This document shows positions 16,852 through 25,169 of a DNA stretch of 64,000 nt, in pieces. Under the pieces are notes generated by a model. It searched no databases and was not told the origin of the DNA. It saw only the letters and a list, made by a program, of their open reading frames with translations. The DNA lies in the NCBI RefSeq assembly GCF_002727125.1, contig NZ_NHOA01000030.1:61790-125789 (forward strand), given 5' to 3'. Source of the stretch: Halorubrum persicum (GTDB taxonomy: Archaea > Halobacteriota > Halobacteria > Halobacteriales > Haloferacaceae). A program made the translations under genes and the position numbers. Within the stretch, counting starts at the first letter, position 1. Every line of letters starts with the position of its first letter.

Positions 16852-17967
16852 TCAGACCCGGACCTCGATCAGCAGGTCCGACTCGGGCGACTCGCCCATC
16901 ATCGAGCGAACGCGGTCCCACGAGAGGTCGGCGCGGGCGGTCACCGTCTCGGTCGCGATCGCGCCGCAGGCGTTACCGACGAGCAGCGGCACCTGGTAGT
17001 CGCGGGGGTCGTGCGAGAATCCGTCGCCGGTGATGTCCGGGTCTCTGAGGGCCGCCCCGAGGAAGCCGGCCGCGAACGCGTCGCCGGCGCCGACGGTGTC
17101 GACCGCGTCGATGTCGAACCCCGGATGCGACACGTCGCCGTGGGGCGTCCGGATCGTCGCGCCCTCCTCGCCGAGCTTGATCGCGACGACGCGGTCGTCG
17201 GGCTCCCACGGGTCGATGTCGGTCGAGTCGGCGAGCGCGTCGGCCTCCGGGGCGTTGAGGAAGAGCAGGTCGGTGGCGTGGAGCGCGGCTTCGAACTCGC
17301 GGTCGCCGAGCCGGCGACCCGGATCGAAGCTCCGCGTCGTTCCGGCCTCGGCCGCGGCGGTCGCGAGGGCGGCCGCGGTCCCCGGCTGCTGTCCGGTGAG
17401 GTGGAGGTGGTCGGCCGCAGCGAGCGTGTCGCGGTCGAGCTCGGCCGCGGTGAACGACTCGTTGGCGCCGTCGTTCGCCAACATTAGCAGCTCCCCGCTC
17501 CCGTCGACGATCGCGTACTTCACCGAGGTCGGGGCGTCCGCGTCGACGAGGACCTGCCCCGGGTCGACCCCGGCGCTCGCCAGCTCGCGGAGCGCCAGCG
17601 CGCCCGACTCGTCGCCGCCGACACTCCCGTAGACGACCGACTGACCGCCGAGGCCGACGAGCCCGACCGCCACGTTCGCGGCGCTGCCGCCCCCGGACTG
17701 TTCGAGCAGGTCGATCCGGGTCTCGCCGTCCGGCTCCGGGAGCTGCTCGACGTGGATCGTCACGTCCCAGTTGATGTGGCCGGCCGAGACCACCTTCGGG
17801 ACGCGGTCGGCGGAGTCGGGGTCGAGGTCCGGGTCGTCGTCGACGTGGTCGTCGCCGTCCGCGGTCGCGCCGTCGCCCTCTTCCCACTCGGAGACCTCCT
17901 CGTCCCACTCCGCGACCTCCTCCTCCCAGTCGTCGGTGCCGTCGCGCTCCGAGCCGTCCCTGCTCAT
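16852..17967 (-). CDS. PfkB-family sugar kinase, probable ribose-1-phosphate kinase
   Basis: 371 residues from the ATG at 17967, which overlaps the stop of the upstream R15P isomerase gene by ATGA. An acidic, Trp-containing N-terminal extension (about 1-48) precedes the kinase. The PfkB core follows: GHINWDVT, the GGGSAANVA substrate/GG motif and the DTVGAGDAFAAGFL signature with the catalytic aspartate. In haloarchaea this pairing is known from the non-carboxylating pentose bisphosphate pathway, where an ATP-dependent ribose-1-phosphate kinase makes ribose 1,5-bisphosphate for the isomerase. The pathway role is inferred from operon context; the exact sugar is not read from sequence. Confidence 0.85.
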   Translation of the reverse strand: MSRDGSERDGTDDWEEEVAEWDEEVSEWEEGDGATADGDDHVDDDPDLDPDSADRVPKVVSAGHINWDVTIHVEQLPEPDGETRIDLLEQSGGGSAANVAVGLVGLGGQSVVYGSVGGDESGALALRELASAGVDPGQVLVDADAPTSVKYAIVDGSGELLMLANDGANESFTAAELDRDTLAAADHLHLTGQQPGTAAALATAAAEAGTTRSFDPGRRLGDREFEAALHATDLLFLNAPEADALADSTDIDPWEPDDRVVAIKLGEEGATIRTPHGDVSHPGFDIDAVDTVGAGDAFAAGFLGAALRDPDITGDGFSHDPRDYQVPLLVGNACGAIATETVTARADLSWDRVRSMMGESPESDLLIEVRV

Positions 17968-18929
17968 GGTTCGGCCCACGGCTCGGCGGCGCCCTCGCCG
18001 AACAGCTCCCGCATCAACGTCACGATGCTCTCGGGCGGGAACTGCCCCTGCTCGGTGACGATGGCGTCCATGTACCGCGGCGGGGTCACGTCGAACGCCG
18101 GATTTTCGACCTCGATCTCGCCGATCTCCTCGCGGGCCTCGGAGCCGATCACCTCCTCCTCGTCGCGCATCTCGATCTCGACGGTGTGGCCCGTCAGCGT
18201 CTCCGGATGGAGCTTGATCGTCTGGGCGGCAGTCATGATCGGGACCCCGCGCTCGCGGGCGTTGACCGCGAGCCCCGACGTGCCGATCTTGTTGATCACC
18301 CCGCCGTCCGCGGCGATCGAATCGGCGCCGACGAGGACGTGGTCGACCTCGTCGAGGTACCGCCGCGCCGCGGAGTCGACGATCAGGGTGACCGGGACGC
18401 CGGCGTCGCGGAGCTGTTCGGCGGTGATGTGGCCCTGCTGGCGCGGGCGCGTCTCCTTGACGACCGCCGAGATCGACTTCCCCTGATCGACGGCGGCCTC
18501 GATGCAGGCGAGCGCGTCAGTCGAGTGGCAGTGCGTCATCACCGTGTCGCCGTCGGCGAGGCGGTTCGCCCCGACCTGCCCGAGGTCGTCCTGCGCGCGG
18601 TCGAGCTGGCGGACGAACGCGTCCGCCGCGCCCACGACGCTGCGGCGCAGTTCGTCGACGGTGTCCCCCTCCATCCGCTGGAGGACGTAGCGGAGGGCGT
18701 TCGGTAGCGACACGGCGGTCGGGCGGGTCTCGCGGAGCGTCCGCCCCGCGCCGCGCATCGACGCGCGGAAGGCGGCGGGGTCGCTCTCCGCCTCCTCGGC
18801 CGCGGCCTCGGCCTGCTCGGCGAGCGCCTCCGCGGCCGCGGAGGCGATGGTCGCCGCGCCGCGGATCTCCATCGTCGCGATCGATTCGGCGGTCTCCCGG
18901 ACTGGGGCCGCCGGCTCCGTATCAGTCAT
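17964..18929 (-). CDS. Ribose 1,5-bisphosphate isomerase
   Basis: 321 residues from the ATG at 18929; an upstream in-frame start at 18983 would lie beyond the TATA box. Converts ribose 1,5-bisphosphate to ribulose 1,5-bisphosphate in nucleoside breakdown. It belongs to the eIF2B-like fold and keeps the catalytic residues expected of the enzyme: C134 in MTHCHSTD and D203 in LVGADS, followed by GGVINKIGT. It overlaps the kinase gene by four bases. No RuBisCO gene is seen, which fits the haloarchaeal variant that uses a phosphatase and an aldolase, both encoded at 22.7-24.1 kb. Confidence 0.92.
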   Translation of the reverse strand: MTDTEPAAPVRETAESIATMEIRGAATIASAAAEALAEQAEAAAEEAESDPAAFRASMRGAGRTLRETRPTAVSLPNALRYVLQRMEGDTVDELRRSVVGAADAFVRQLDRAQDDLGQVGANRLADGDTVMTHCHSTDALACIEAAVDQGKSISAVVKETRPRQQGHITAEQLRDAGVPVTLIVDSAARRYLDEVDHVLVGADSIAADGGVINKIGTSGLAVNARERGVPIMTAAQTIKLHPETLTGHTVEIEMRDEEEVIGSEAREEIGEIEVENPAFDVTPPRYMDAIVTEQGQFPPESIVTLMRELFGEGAAEPWAEP

Positions 18930-18951
18930 ACCGATCCAGTAGCCGCCTCGG

Positions 18952-18963
18952 TATTTATAAAAC
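18952..18963 (-). promoter_or_regulatory. TATA box of the R15P isomerase-kinase operon
   Basis: GTTTTATAAATA on the minus strand, centred about 28 nt before the ATG at 18929; a strong leaderless promoter that argues against a longer N-terminus. Confidence 0.62.
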
Positions 18964-19004
18964 CGGGCAGGAGGCGAGGTCACGTTAACTCAGAGGGTGA
19001 GGCG

Positions 19005-19147
19005 TTTTATTTCAAACTAATTATGTCTACGTTCTCTTTCCGTTCGCCGAGGAAGCGCGGCTCCGTGATCAGTCCGGCCGGGAATACGAGGAGTACCGCG
19101 GAAACGTTCCTCGATTCGTTGGCTGGTGTCGCTGATAACGCTCGTTA
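19005..19147 (-). pseudogene. Possible C-terminal remnant of a membrane protein
   Basis: On the minus strand an open stretch of about 43 codons ends at a TAA near 19007. It reads as a hydrophobic segment with VSAVLLVFPAGLITEPRF followed by LGERKENVDII, like a last transmembrane helix plus tail. No start codon or upstream part is found. On the plus strand the same DNA can be read as a 41-codon frame from 19023. Composition here is less GC-rich than the flanks. Either reading could be chance. Confidence 0.25.
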
Positions 19148-19242
19148 GCTCGTGGAAGGCTCCCCAGAGGAAATGGAGCCGCTCCGGGTAGGGGATTTGT
19201 GTCCCCGCCGATGGTCGCTACACCGCTATCGTCGTCGGTCTC

Positions 19243-21747
19243 TCATTCCGCGAATAGGTCCCGTGACGAGTTCACGGCGAGGAGCCCGCCACAGACGGCG
19301 ACAGAGATCGCCGCTGTCACGGGGTTGAACAGGCCACCGAGCGCGACGGGGATCGCGATGGCGTTGTACGCGAAGGCGAGTCCGACGTTCTGCCGGACGC
19401 GGCGGCGCGCCGCCCGAGCGAACTCGAACGTCGTCTTGACGAGCGAAAGGTCGTCGTCGACGATGGCGATGTCGGCGGCGTCGGCGGCGAGTGCCGTCCC
19501 GCTTCCCAACGAGATTCCGAGGTCCGCCTGTGCCAAAGCGGGCGCGTCGTTGGTTCCGTCACCGACCATCGCGACGCGGCGATCGCGTTGGAACCGCCGG
19601 ATGGCCTCCGTTTTCCCCTCGGGCGGCACGTCCGCGAACACGTACGAGACCGCCTCCTGTTCTGCGAAGAAGTCCGTCGCCTCCTCGTTGTCGCCCGTGA
19701 GGACGGCCACTTCGATCCCGCGTTCGTGAAGGCTGGTGACCGTGTCCAGCCATCCCTGACGTGGGTTGTCGCCGACCACGACGAGTCCGTTCGCACGCCC
19801 GTCACGGCCGATCACGACGGGGAGACGGCCGAATCCCCGGGCGTCGCGCGCTTTCGCTCGGACCTCCGACGGGACTGTCCAGCCTCGCTCGGCGAACAGA
19901 TCGAGATCCCCCACGAGCGCGTCGCGACCGTCGACGGTTCCGGAAACGCCTGTCGCGTGCGTCCGGAAGTCGCGCACGTCGCGCCCGGCGGGCGGCGTCG
20001 CGCCGTCTTCAGCGTCACTGCCGTCGATGTGGTCGCCGTCGGTGCGTGCCGTCGCGTCGCCGGTCTTCGAGTCGATCGCGGAAACGATCGCAGCCGCGGC
20101 CGGATGCGCGGCACGCCGTTCGAGCGCGGCGGCGTCGGCGAGCGCCTCGTCCGACGCGTCCACCTCGACGACCTCCATCTCGCCGGTCGTGAGGGTCCCG
20201 GTCTTGTCGAACACGACCACGTCGACCTCGCGGAGCCGCTCGAAGATCGTGTCGTCGAGCACGACGATACCGCGCTCCATCGCATCGCGGATGCTCGTCG
20301 CGACCGAGAGCGGCGTCGCGAGCCCGAGCGCCCACGGGGTGGCGACGAGCAGCGCGAGCAGTACGGCCATGACGCTCGCCGGAAGTGAGCCACCGCTGAC
20401 GATGACCCAGACACCGACGGCGACCGCGACACCGGCGACGAGGGTCGCGAGACGATACGCGAGTGCGTCGGCGCGGCGTCGGATCCCGTGATCGGCGCTC
20501 TGGATCGACCACAGTGAATCGGTGATGCGGTCGACGCTGCTCGTCACCGGGTCACCGACTTCGACGACTGCGGCGCCGTCGGTGACGACCCCGCCGCCGA
20601 CGATGGAGTCCCCCGTTCGCTTCGCGACGGGGAGTGCCTCGCCGGTCACGACCGCCTCCTTGACGCTACAGCCGTCGCCGACGAGCGTCCCGTCAACCGG
20701 GATTCGTTCGCCCTCGCGGACGAGGATCCGATCGCCGGGATCCAGGGAGTCGACCGCCACCTCCGTCGCGTCGTCACCGTCGTTGAGTCGCCGGGCACTG
20801 TCCACCTGCGAGACGGTGAGTTCGGTGAGCCGTTCGAGCGCCCGCTGTTTGATCGACGTCTCGTAAAAGGAGACGCCCGACACGACCGCCGCGACGACGA
20901 GCGTCAGGTCGTAGAAGATGTTGTTGTCCCCCAGAAGCACCGCGCCCGTGCCGTAGCAGAACGCGCTGACGACGGTGAACGCGACGAGGAGGTCCGTCGT
21001 CGGCCGACGCATCTTCAGGCTGATGTACGCCCCACGCAACACCGGCATGCCGGTGAAAAACAGCACGATCGCGGTCAACACGAAGTAAATCCTCAGGAAC
21101 AGGAACCCGCTACCCCCGCTCAGTTGAAACGCGCCTTCGAACGCTTTGAGGAACGCGGCGTCGAAGTACGGTGCGAGGTGGGCGGGGTACATGATTGCCA
21201 CGTACGGGACCATCAGGAACGCACCGAACACGATCCCGGCTGCATACCGAAGTCCGAGGACCTCATCGCTCCGGCGTTTCCGGAGGCCGTCCGCTTCCCG
21301 CGAACGACGCGTCCCGCTCGCGTTTCCGTCCGCGATCGCGTCGGATCGGAGGAACGCAGTGTAGCCGGTTCTGCTCAACGCGTCACGGAGGTCGTCTGCC
21401 GACACCGCGTCTGCGTCGTGGTCCACGCGAACCGTCTCGGTGACGTAACTCGCCTCTGCGGCGACCACTCCGGATTGCGTGTCGGCGATGTGTTCGAGGT
21501 ACGCCTCACACGTCGGCGAGTACATCCCGTCGATCCGAAGGAACGTCCGCGTGACGCCGTCGGGGACCGATCGATCGGTGTCCGATTTCGTTGCCGGACG
21601 GTCCGATGGAGCGTCATCGCCGAGCAGTCGGCTAATCTCTCGACACCCGGTACTACAGAACGGCCCGTCGGAATTGCTCGCTATCGGGTCACCCGCGATC
21701 GGTTGCCGACAGACGTTACACTCGCGCGTCGGACCGGCGTCACTCAT
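19243..21747 (-). CDS. Heavy-metal P1B-type ATPase with TPW in place of CPC
   Basis: 834 residues. The N-terminus has four cysteines (C10, C13, C31, C35) like a TRASH/YHS-type metal knuckle, then an HMA-like domain whose metal loop (GMYSPTCEAYLE) keeps only C80. Eight predicted TMs. The catalytic parts are intact: VTGEALP, D514 in DKTGTLTTGE, the RRAAHPAAAAIV HP motif, AVLTGDNEEATDFF and GDGTNDAPALAQADLG. The TM6 metal site normally reads CPC; here it is T470-P471-W472, followed by the usual ALGLATP. It would pump an ion at ATP cost, but the lost cysteines mean the metal cannot be assumed to be copper. It lies in an apparent insertion between two metabolic operons. Confidence 0.9.
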   Translation of the reverse strand: MSDAGPTRECNVCRQPIAGDPIASNSDGPFCSTGCREISRLLGDDAPSDRPATKSDTDRSVPDGVTRTFLRIDGMYSPTCEAYLEHIADTQSGVVAAEASYVTETVRVDHDADAVSADDLRDALSRTGYTAFLRSDAIADGNASGTRRSREADGLRKRRSDEVLGLRYAAGIVFGAFLMVPYVAIMYPAHLAPYFDAAFLKAFEGAFQLSGGSGFLFLRIYFVLTAIVLFFTGMPVLRGAYISLKMRRPTTDLLVAFTVVSAFCYGTGAVLLGDNNIFYDLTLVVAAVVSGVSFYETSIKQRALERLTELTVSQVDSARRLNDGDDATEVAVDSLDPGDRILVREGERIPVDGTLVGDGCSVKEAVVTGEALPVAKRTGDSIVGGGVVTDGAAVVEVGDPVTSSVDRITDSLWSIQSADHGIRRRADALAYRLATLVAGVAVAVGVWVIVSGGSLPASVMAVLLALLVATPWALGLATPLSVATSIRDAMERGIVVLDDTIFERLREVDVVVFDKTGTLTTGEMEVVEVDASDEALADAAALERRAAHPAAAAIVSAIDSKTGDATARTDGDHIDGSDAEDGATPPAGRDVRDFRTHATGVSGTVDGRDALVGDLDLFAERGWTVPSEVRAKARDARGFGRLPVVIGRDGRANGLVVVGDNPRQGWLDTVTSLHERGIEVAVLTGDNEEATDFFAEQEAVSYVFADVPPEGKTEAIRRFQRDRRVAMVGDGTNDAPALAQADLGISLGSGTALAADAADIAIVDDDLSLVKTTFEFARAARRRVRQNVGLAFAYNAIAIPVALGGLFNPVTAAISVAVCGGLLAVNSSRDLFAE

Positions 21748-22152
21748 TCAGGACCCTCACCGGAACGGCGCCGATCCGTTTTGAGAGCATACTGAGGCTT
21801 CGTTGGACGCATGCGCTTTGTCGACAGAATAGTACTGTAGCCGAGCCACTTGTAAGGAACCTTATTTCGACCCAGCTATCGAGCAGTGGCTGTACGGCTA
21901 CGGCCGACGGGATTGAGTCAGCCGGCGAGAGGGAACTGAACACGTACGGTACTGCGTTGTAGCCGCCGCGAACGACCGCTGGGACAACGATACTACCGGT
22001 GTGTTCGTGAACCGCCTCGGGGTCAAGCCCCGAGGCACTCGCCTTGTTTTCTCTGTAGAACGCCGAACTGCCCGACTACCGGCGCGACGAGGGTGAGACC
22101 GACGACGGTCCACACCGACTGAACCCGGCTAATTCGCCGTCCAGCGTGTGAC
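21748..22152. other. Gene-poor region between the P-type ATPase and a pseudogene
   Basis: About 400 bp without a convincing gene. It contains the presumed promoter of the ATPase (AT-richer stretch 21815-21870), several short frames on both strands, and a perfect hairpin at 22014-22036. No transposase is readable. Confidence 0.45.
22014..22036. repeat. Perfect 9-bp hairpin, possible IS200/IS605-type end
   Basis: GCCTCGGGG and CCCCGAGGC separated by TCAAG, followed shortly by a TTGTTTTCTC stretch. Subterminal hairpins of this kind mark the right ends of IS200/IS605-family elements, which are common in haloarchaea. No tnpA or tnpB is present, so this would be a scar only. Confidence 0.35.
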
Positions 22153-22590
22153 TCATGATCTGGCGAGATCGTCAGTAACGTCGGTCGGTGCGAACCGTGA
22201 GAGTCGCATCGCGTTCCCGGTGACGGCGGTCGTCATCCCGGCATCGCCCGCCAGTACGACCAACCAGATGGGAATCAGTCCGAACGGAACGGCGACCGCG
22301 AGCGCGGCCTTGACCCCGAGGCTAGCCCAGATCTGCCGGATGACGCCGTTCTAGGCCGCGCTCGCGATTCCCGAGACGACCGAGACGGGCGTCGAGATGA
22401 CGAACGCACACGGGCGTGCGAGGACGAGTAGCGTGAGGCGTAGACGATGAACGTGGGCCAGGACATCCCGAATAGGAGTGGGGGGACGACGGCCCCCCGG
22501 TAGAGGGCCGAGAGGACGAGCGGGAAGGCTAGTATGCCGAGTCCGACGAGGACGTACTTCGTACCGCGCGTTCGCTGGAGTCTCAGAACC
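22153..22590 (-). pseudogene. Decayed zinc/cadmium-type P1B ATPase
   Basis: Read on the minus strand, fragments of a P1B-ATPase appear in order. First LYRGAVVPPLLFGMSWPTF, the segment before TM6. After a frameshift near 22440, LTLLVLARPCAFVISTPVSV follows, the CPC region with the first Cys changed to Arg. A TAG stop comes at about 22350. After a large internal deletion the C-terminal helices remain (LGVKAALAVAVPFG, VVLAGDAGMTTAVTGNAMRL), ending at TGA 22153. The phosphorylation and nucleotide domains are missing entirely. The remaining part resembles Zn/Cd/Pb exporters (CPC followed by AFVISTP), unlike the intact neighbour. Confidence 0.8.
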
Positions 22591-22687
22591 GCGTCTCCGG
22601 GCCTTCGCCGTCTGCTGGAACCGATGTTACGGTAACACGACCAGGCGGTGCGGCGACGAGTCGCCGCCGACCGGTCATCGTCACCCG

Positions 22688-23377
22688 CTATCGGTCACCG
22701 TCCGGCTGTTGGCCGTAGCTCTCGAACCGCTCCTCGACGGTCGCCATCTGCTCGTCGGAGAGCACGTGCGGATCGCCGACCGCCGACGCCCGGAGGTACA
22801 GCCGACACAGGTCCTCGACGTGATGCGTGTTCTCGACCGCCGTCTCGATGTCCGGCCCGGTGACGACGAGTCCGTGGTTCGCGAGGATCGCGGCGTCGGA
22901 GTCGGCCTCGGCCATCGCCGCCACCACGTTCGCGGCCAGTTCCTCGGTGCCGTACGGGGCGTAGTCGGCCAGCGGGACCTCGCGCCCCACGGCGGCGATC
23001 ATGTAGTGAACCGGGGGGAGTTTCCGGTGGAGCGTCGCCATCGTCGTCGCCCACGGCGAGTGGGTGTGGACGATCGCGCCCGGCCGGTCGTGCTTGTAAA
23101 TGCCGGTGTGCATCGGCACCTCGCTCGACGGGGCCATGCGGCCCGCCACCCGCTCGCCCGCCAGCGAGACCACCGGCACGTCGGTCGCGTCGAAGGCGTC
23201 GTACGGGACGCCGGTGGGGGTCACGGCGACTCGGTCGCCGTCGCGGACGCTCAGGTTTCCCGTCCGACCGGGCGTCAGCTCCGCGAGCGCCGGCGCGTAC
23301 TCCACCACCGCCTCGCGCGCCTCTCGCAGGCGGTCGGGATCCGCGTCGGTGTCGGCACCGGGGCCGTCGCGGGTCAC
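22688..23377 (-). CDS. Class II aldolase, probable ribulose-1-phosphate aldolase
   Basis: 229 residues from a GTG at 23377. This start is set by a GGAGGTGG ribosome binding site four bases upstream (23382-23389) and a GTGA overlap with the HAD gene. It is a fuculose-phosphate aldolase/adducin-type fold with catalytic E86 and metal histidines in IVHTHSP (H104, H106), ANHG (H168) and a later HH pair. Such enzymes cleave ketose 1-phosphates to DHAP and an aldehyde. With the HAD phosphatase upstream it fits the haloarchaeal route RuBP to ribulose 1-phosphate to DHAP plus glycolaldehyde. Specificity is inferred from context. Confidence 0.86.
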   Translation of the reverse strand: MTRDGPGADTDADPDRLREAREAVVEYAPALAELTPGRTGNLSVRDGDRVAVTPTGVPYDAFDATDVPVVSLAGERVAGRMAPSSEVPMHTGIYKHDRPGAIVHTHSPWATTMATLHRKLPPVHYMIAAVGREVPLADYAPYGTEELAANVVAAMAEADSDAAILANHGLVVTGPDIETAVENTHHVEDLCRLYLRASAVGDPHVLSDEQMATVEERFESYGQQPDGDR

Positions 23378-24087
23378 GCCGCCACCTCCAGCAGGTCGGC
23401 GAACGCGTCGAGTCGATGGTCCGGTCGCCGGTCGCCGTCGAGCTCGTCGCGGGCGGGGGCGTCGCCGTCGGCGACGAACAGCGCCGTGTCCATGCCGAGT
23501 GCGTTCGCGCCGGCCACGTCGGCGCCGATGTTGTCGCCGACCATGAGCGCCTCGCTCGGCCGGCGGTCGAACGCCGCGAGCGCGGTCGTGAAGGGGATCG
23601 CGCTCGGCTTCTCGCGGCCCACCTCCTCGGAGGTAACGAGTCGGTCGATCCGCTCGTCGATCGCCAGCCGCGAGAGCTTCTGAAGCTGAACGCGGGTCGT
23701 GAGGTTCGTGACGATGGCGACGTCTGTCCCCGCCGCGGCGAGGGCGTCGAAGACCCGCTCGACCCCGTCGCAAAGCGCCATCTCACTCGCGTACCCCTCC
23801 CAGTACGCGTCGCCGAGCGCCAGCGCGTCGGCGGCGTCGTGCTCGCCGGCGCGGCGCTGCAGCGCGCGCTTGAAGTAGATGTGCCGGTCGTGGGAGGCGG
23901 CGGTCTCGCTGGTCTCCCGCTTCGTCTCCCGCCGCGCGGTCGCGTACAGCTCGTCGAACGTCTCGCGGTCCATCTCGTATCCCCGATCGCGGAACGCAGC
24001 GAGGGCGGCCCGCTTGCCCGCCTCGTTGCAGGGGGCGTACGGATACAGGGTGTTATCGAGGTCGAAGAACACCGCCTCGTAGCTCAT
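23374..24087 (-). CDS. HAD-family phosphatase, probable ribulose-1,5-bisphosphate phosphatase
   Basis: 237 residues from the ATG at 24087 (a start at 24102 would precede it by five codons). All four HAD motifs are present: [11 protein letters not shown] (nucleophile and acid/base Asp), VTNLTTRVQ, the lysine in [10 protein letters not shown], and [14 protein letters not shown] helical C1 cap is inserted after motif I. It is co-transcribed and overlapping with the class II aldolase. In the haloarchaeal non-carboxylating pentose bisphosphate pathway a HAD phosphatase converts RuBP to ribulose 1-phosphate, which fits the pairing. A CTCTTAAG element 27 nt upstream suggests a leaderless promoter. 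Confidence 0.86.
   Translation of the reverse strand: MSYEAVFFDLDNTLYPYAPCNEAGKRAALAAFRDRGYEMDRETFDELYATARRETKRETSETAASHDRHIYFKRALQRRAGEHDAADALALGDAYWEGYASEMALCDGVERVFDALAAAGTDVAIVTNLTTRVQLQKLSRLAIDERIDRLVTSEEVGREKPSAIPFTTALAAFDRRPSEALMVGDNIGADVAGANALGMDTALFVADGDAPARDELDGDRRPDHRLDAFADLLEVAA
23382..23389 (-). promoter_or_regulatory. Ribosome binding site fixing the GTG start of the aldolase
   Basis: GGAGGTGG on the minus strand inside the end of the HAD gene, four bases before the GTG at 23377. Clear Shine-Dalgarno sites are uncommon in this window. Confidence 0.6.
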
Positions 24088-24110
24088 GGCCCCACTCCGC
24101 ACGGTACCGA

Positions 24111-24118
24111 CTTAAGAG
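24111..24118 (-). promoter_or_regulatory. TATA-like element of the HAD-aldolase operon
   Basis: CTCTTAAG on the minus strand, centred 27 nt before the ATG at 24087. Confidence 0.42.
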
Positions 24119-24296
24119 TGGTTCGACGGCGGCGGGTCGTCCCCTGCGACCCGGTCGCTTATGACCGATACCGCGGCCAGGCCGCTCGTGACGTGAGCGA
24201 CGCCCGCGGCGGCCGAGGCGGGAGCCCGGCGCACCGCAGCGGGGACGCCGATGCGCCGGCTGTTCGCCACTCCTCAGTCGGGCGATCGCCCGCCAG

Positions 24297-25169
24297 CTAC
24301 TGCTCGTTCATCGCCTCGCTGGCGATGTTGCGGCCGCGGGAGTTCAGCGCCACCTCGCGGCGTACCCGCACCTCCTCGACCACTTCGAGCTCGACGAGCC
24401 GCTCGAACGTCTCCTCGACCGCGTCGACGTCCATTCCGAGGAACGACGGGATCTCGAACGGCGAGACGCCGGAGTACAGCGCCATCAACACTTCGCGGTC
24501 GCGGCTGGAGAGGTCGACGTTCGTCGAACTCCGCTCCTCGCCCTTCCGGAGCCACGCCTCGACGAACCGCATCCGGTTGGGGTCCCCGGCGATGTGGGTC
24601 TCGATGCTGGTCCCCTCGTCGTCGGTGTGCGACACCTCGATAACGGGTTTCTTCTCGCCGTTGACCGTGCGTTTCGCGGCGTCGAGCCCGCTGATGTCGT
24701 CGAGGTCGAACTTCACAAACGCGCCGCTCTCGAGGGCCGCGTTGAGCCCGTTCTCGTCGATCTTCACCCGTGCCTGCTCCCACTCCGTCTCTTGGACGAC
24801 GCCGCCCTCGATCGCGGGGTGTTTCGCCGTCACCGTCCGCTGGTCGAGCAGCGCTCGGTACACGTCGCGCTCGAACGACTCGTGCTCCGAGGCGGCGACG
24901 AGCAACACCTGATCGCCGAGGTCGAAGCTGACGTAGTTAGAGACGCGCGCGACCGACTGGTTGGCGTCGTGGCGCCCGCCGAGCCCTTCGAGCTTCGAGA
25001 GCGGAACCGTTCGCTTCCCGTCGTTGCCGGCTAAGATGAGCCGGCGGTTCGACAGGAGCACGCGCCCCAGCGTCCACGAGACGTCGCTCACCTTCCGCCC
25101 CTCGCGGACGGCGACCGCGAACCGCGCCTGGGTGTCGGCGATCTTGTACTCGCTGCTCCCGCCCGACAT
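24297..25169 (-). CDS. cheF: Taxis protein CheF
   Basis: 290 residues. CheF (DUF439) is the archaea-specific adaptor that links phosphorylated CheY to the archaellum motor complex. The N-terminal half has the ARFAVAVREGRKV and SNRRLILAGNDGKRTVPLSKL segments; the C-terminal part is a winged helix (about 225-285) with DREVLMALYSGVSPFEIPSFLGMD. Last gene of the minus-strand taxis operon, beginning one base after the HEAT-repeat gene stop. No cheY is found in the window, so the partner is encoded elsewhere. Confidence 0.92.
   Translation of the reverse strand: MSGGSSEYKIADTQARFAVAVREGRKVSDVSWTLGRVLLSNRRLILAGNDGKRTVPLSKLEGLGGRHDANQSVARVSNYVSFDLGDQVLLVAASEHESFERDVYRALLDQRTVTAKHPAIEGGVVQETEWEQARVKIDENGLNAALESGAFVKFDLDDISGLDAAKRTVNGEKKPVIEVSHTDDEGTSIETHIAGDPNRMRFVEAWLRKGEERSSTNVDLSSRDREVLMALYSGVSPFEIPSFLGMDVDAVEETFERLVELEVVEEVRVRREVALNSRGRNIASEAMNEQ

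Noticed and set aside
21740..21943. 67-codon minus-strand frame whose stop overlaps the P-type ATPase start
   Set aside because: No protein-like pattern, and the region contains the likely ATPase promoter. The overlap could be chance.
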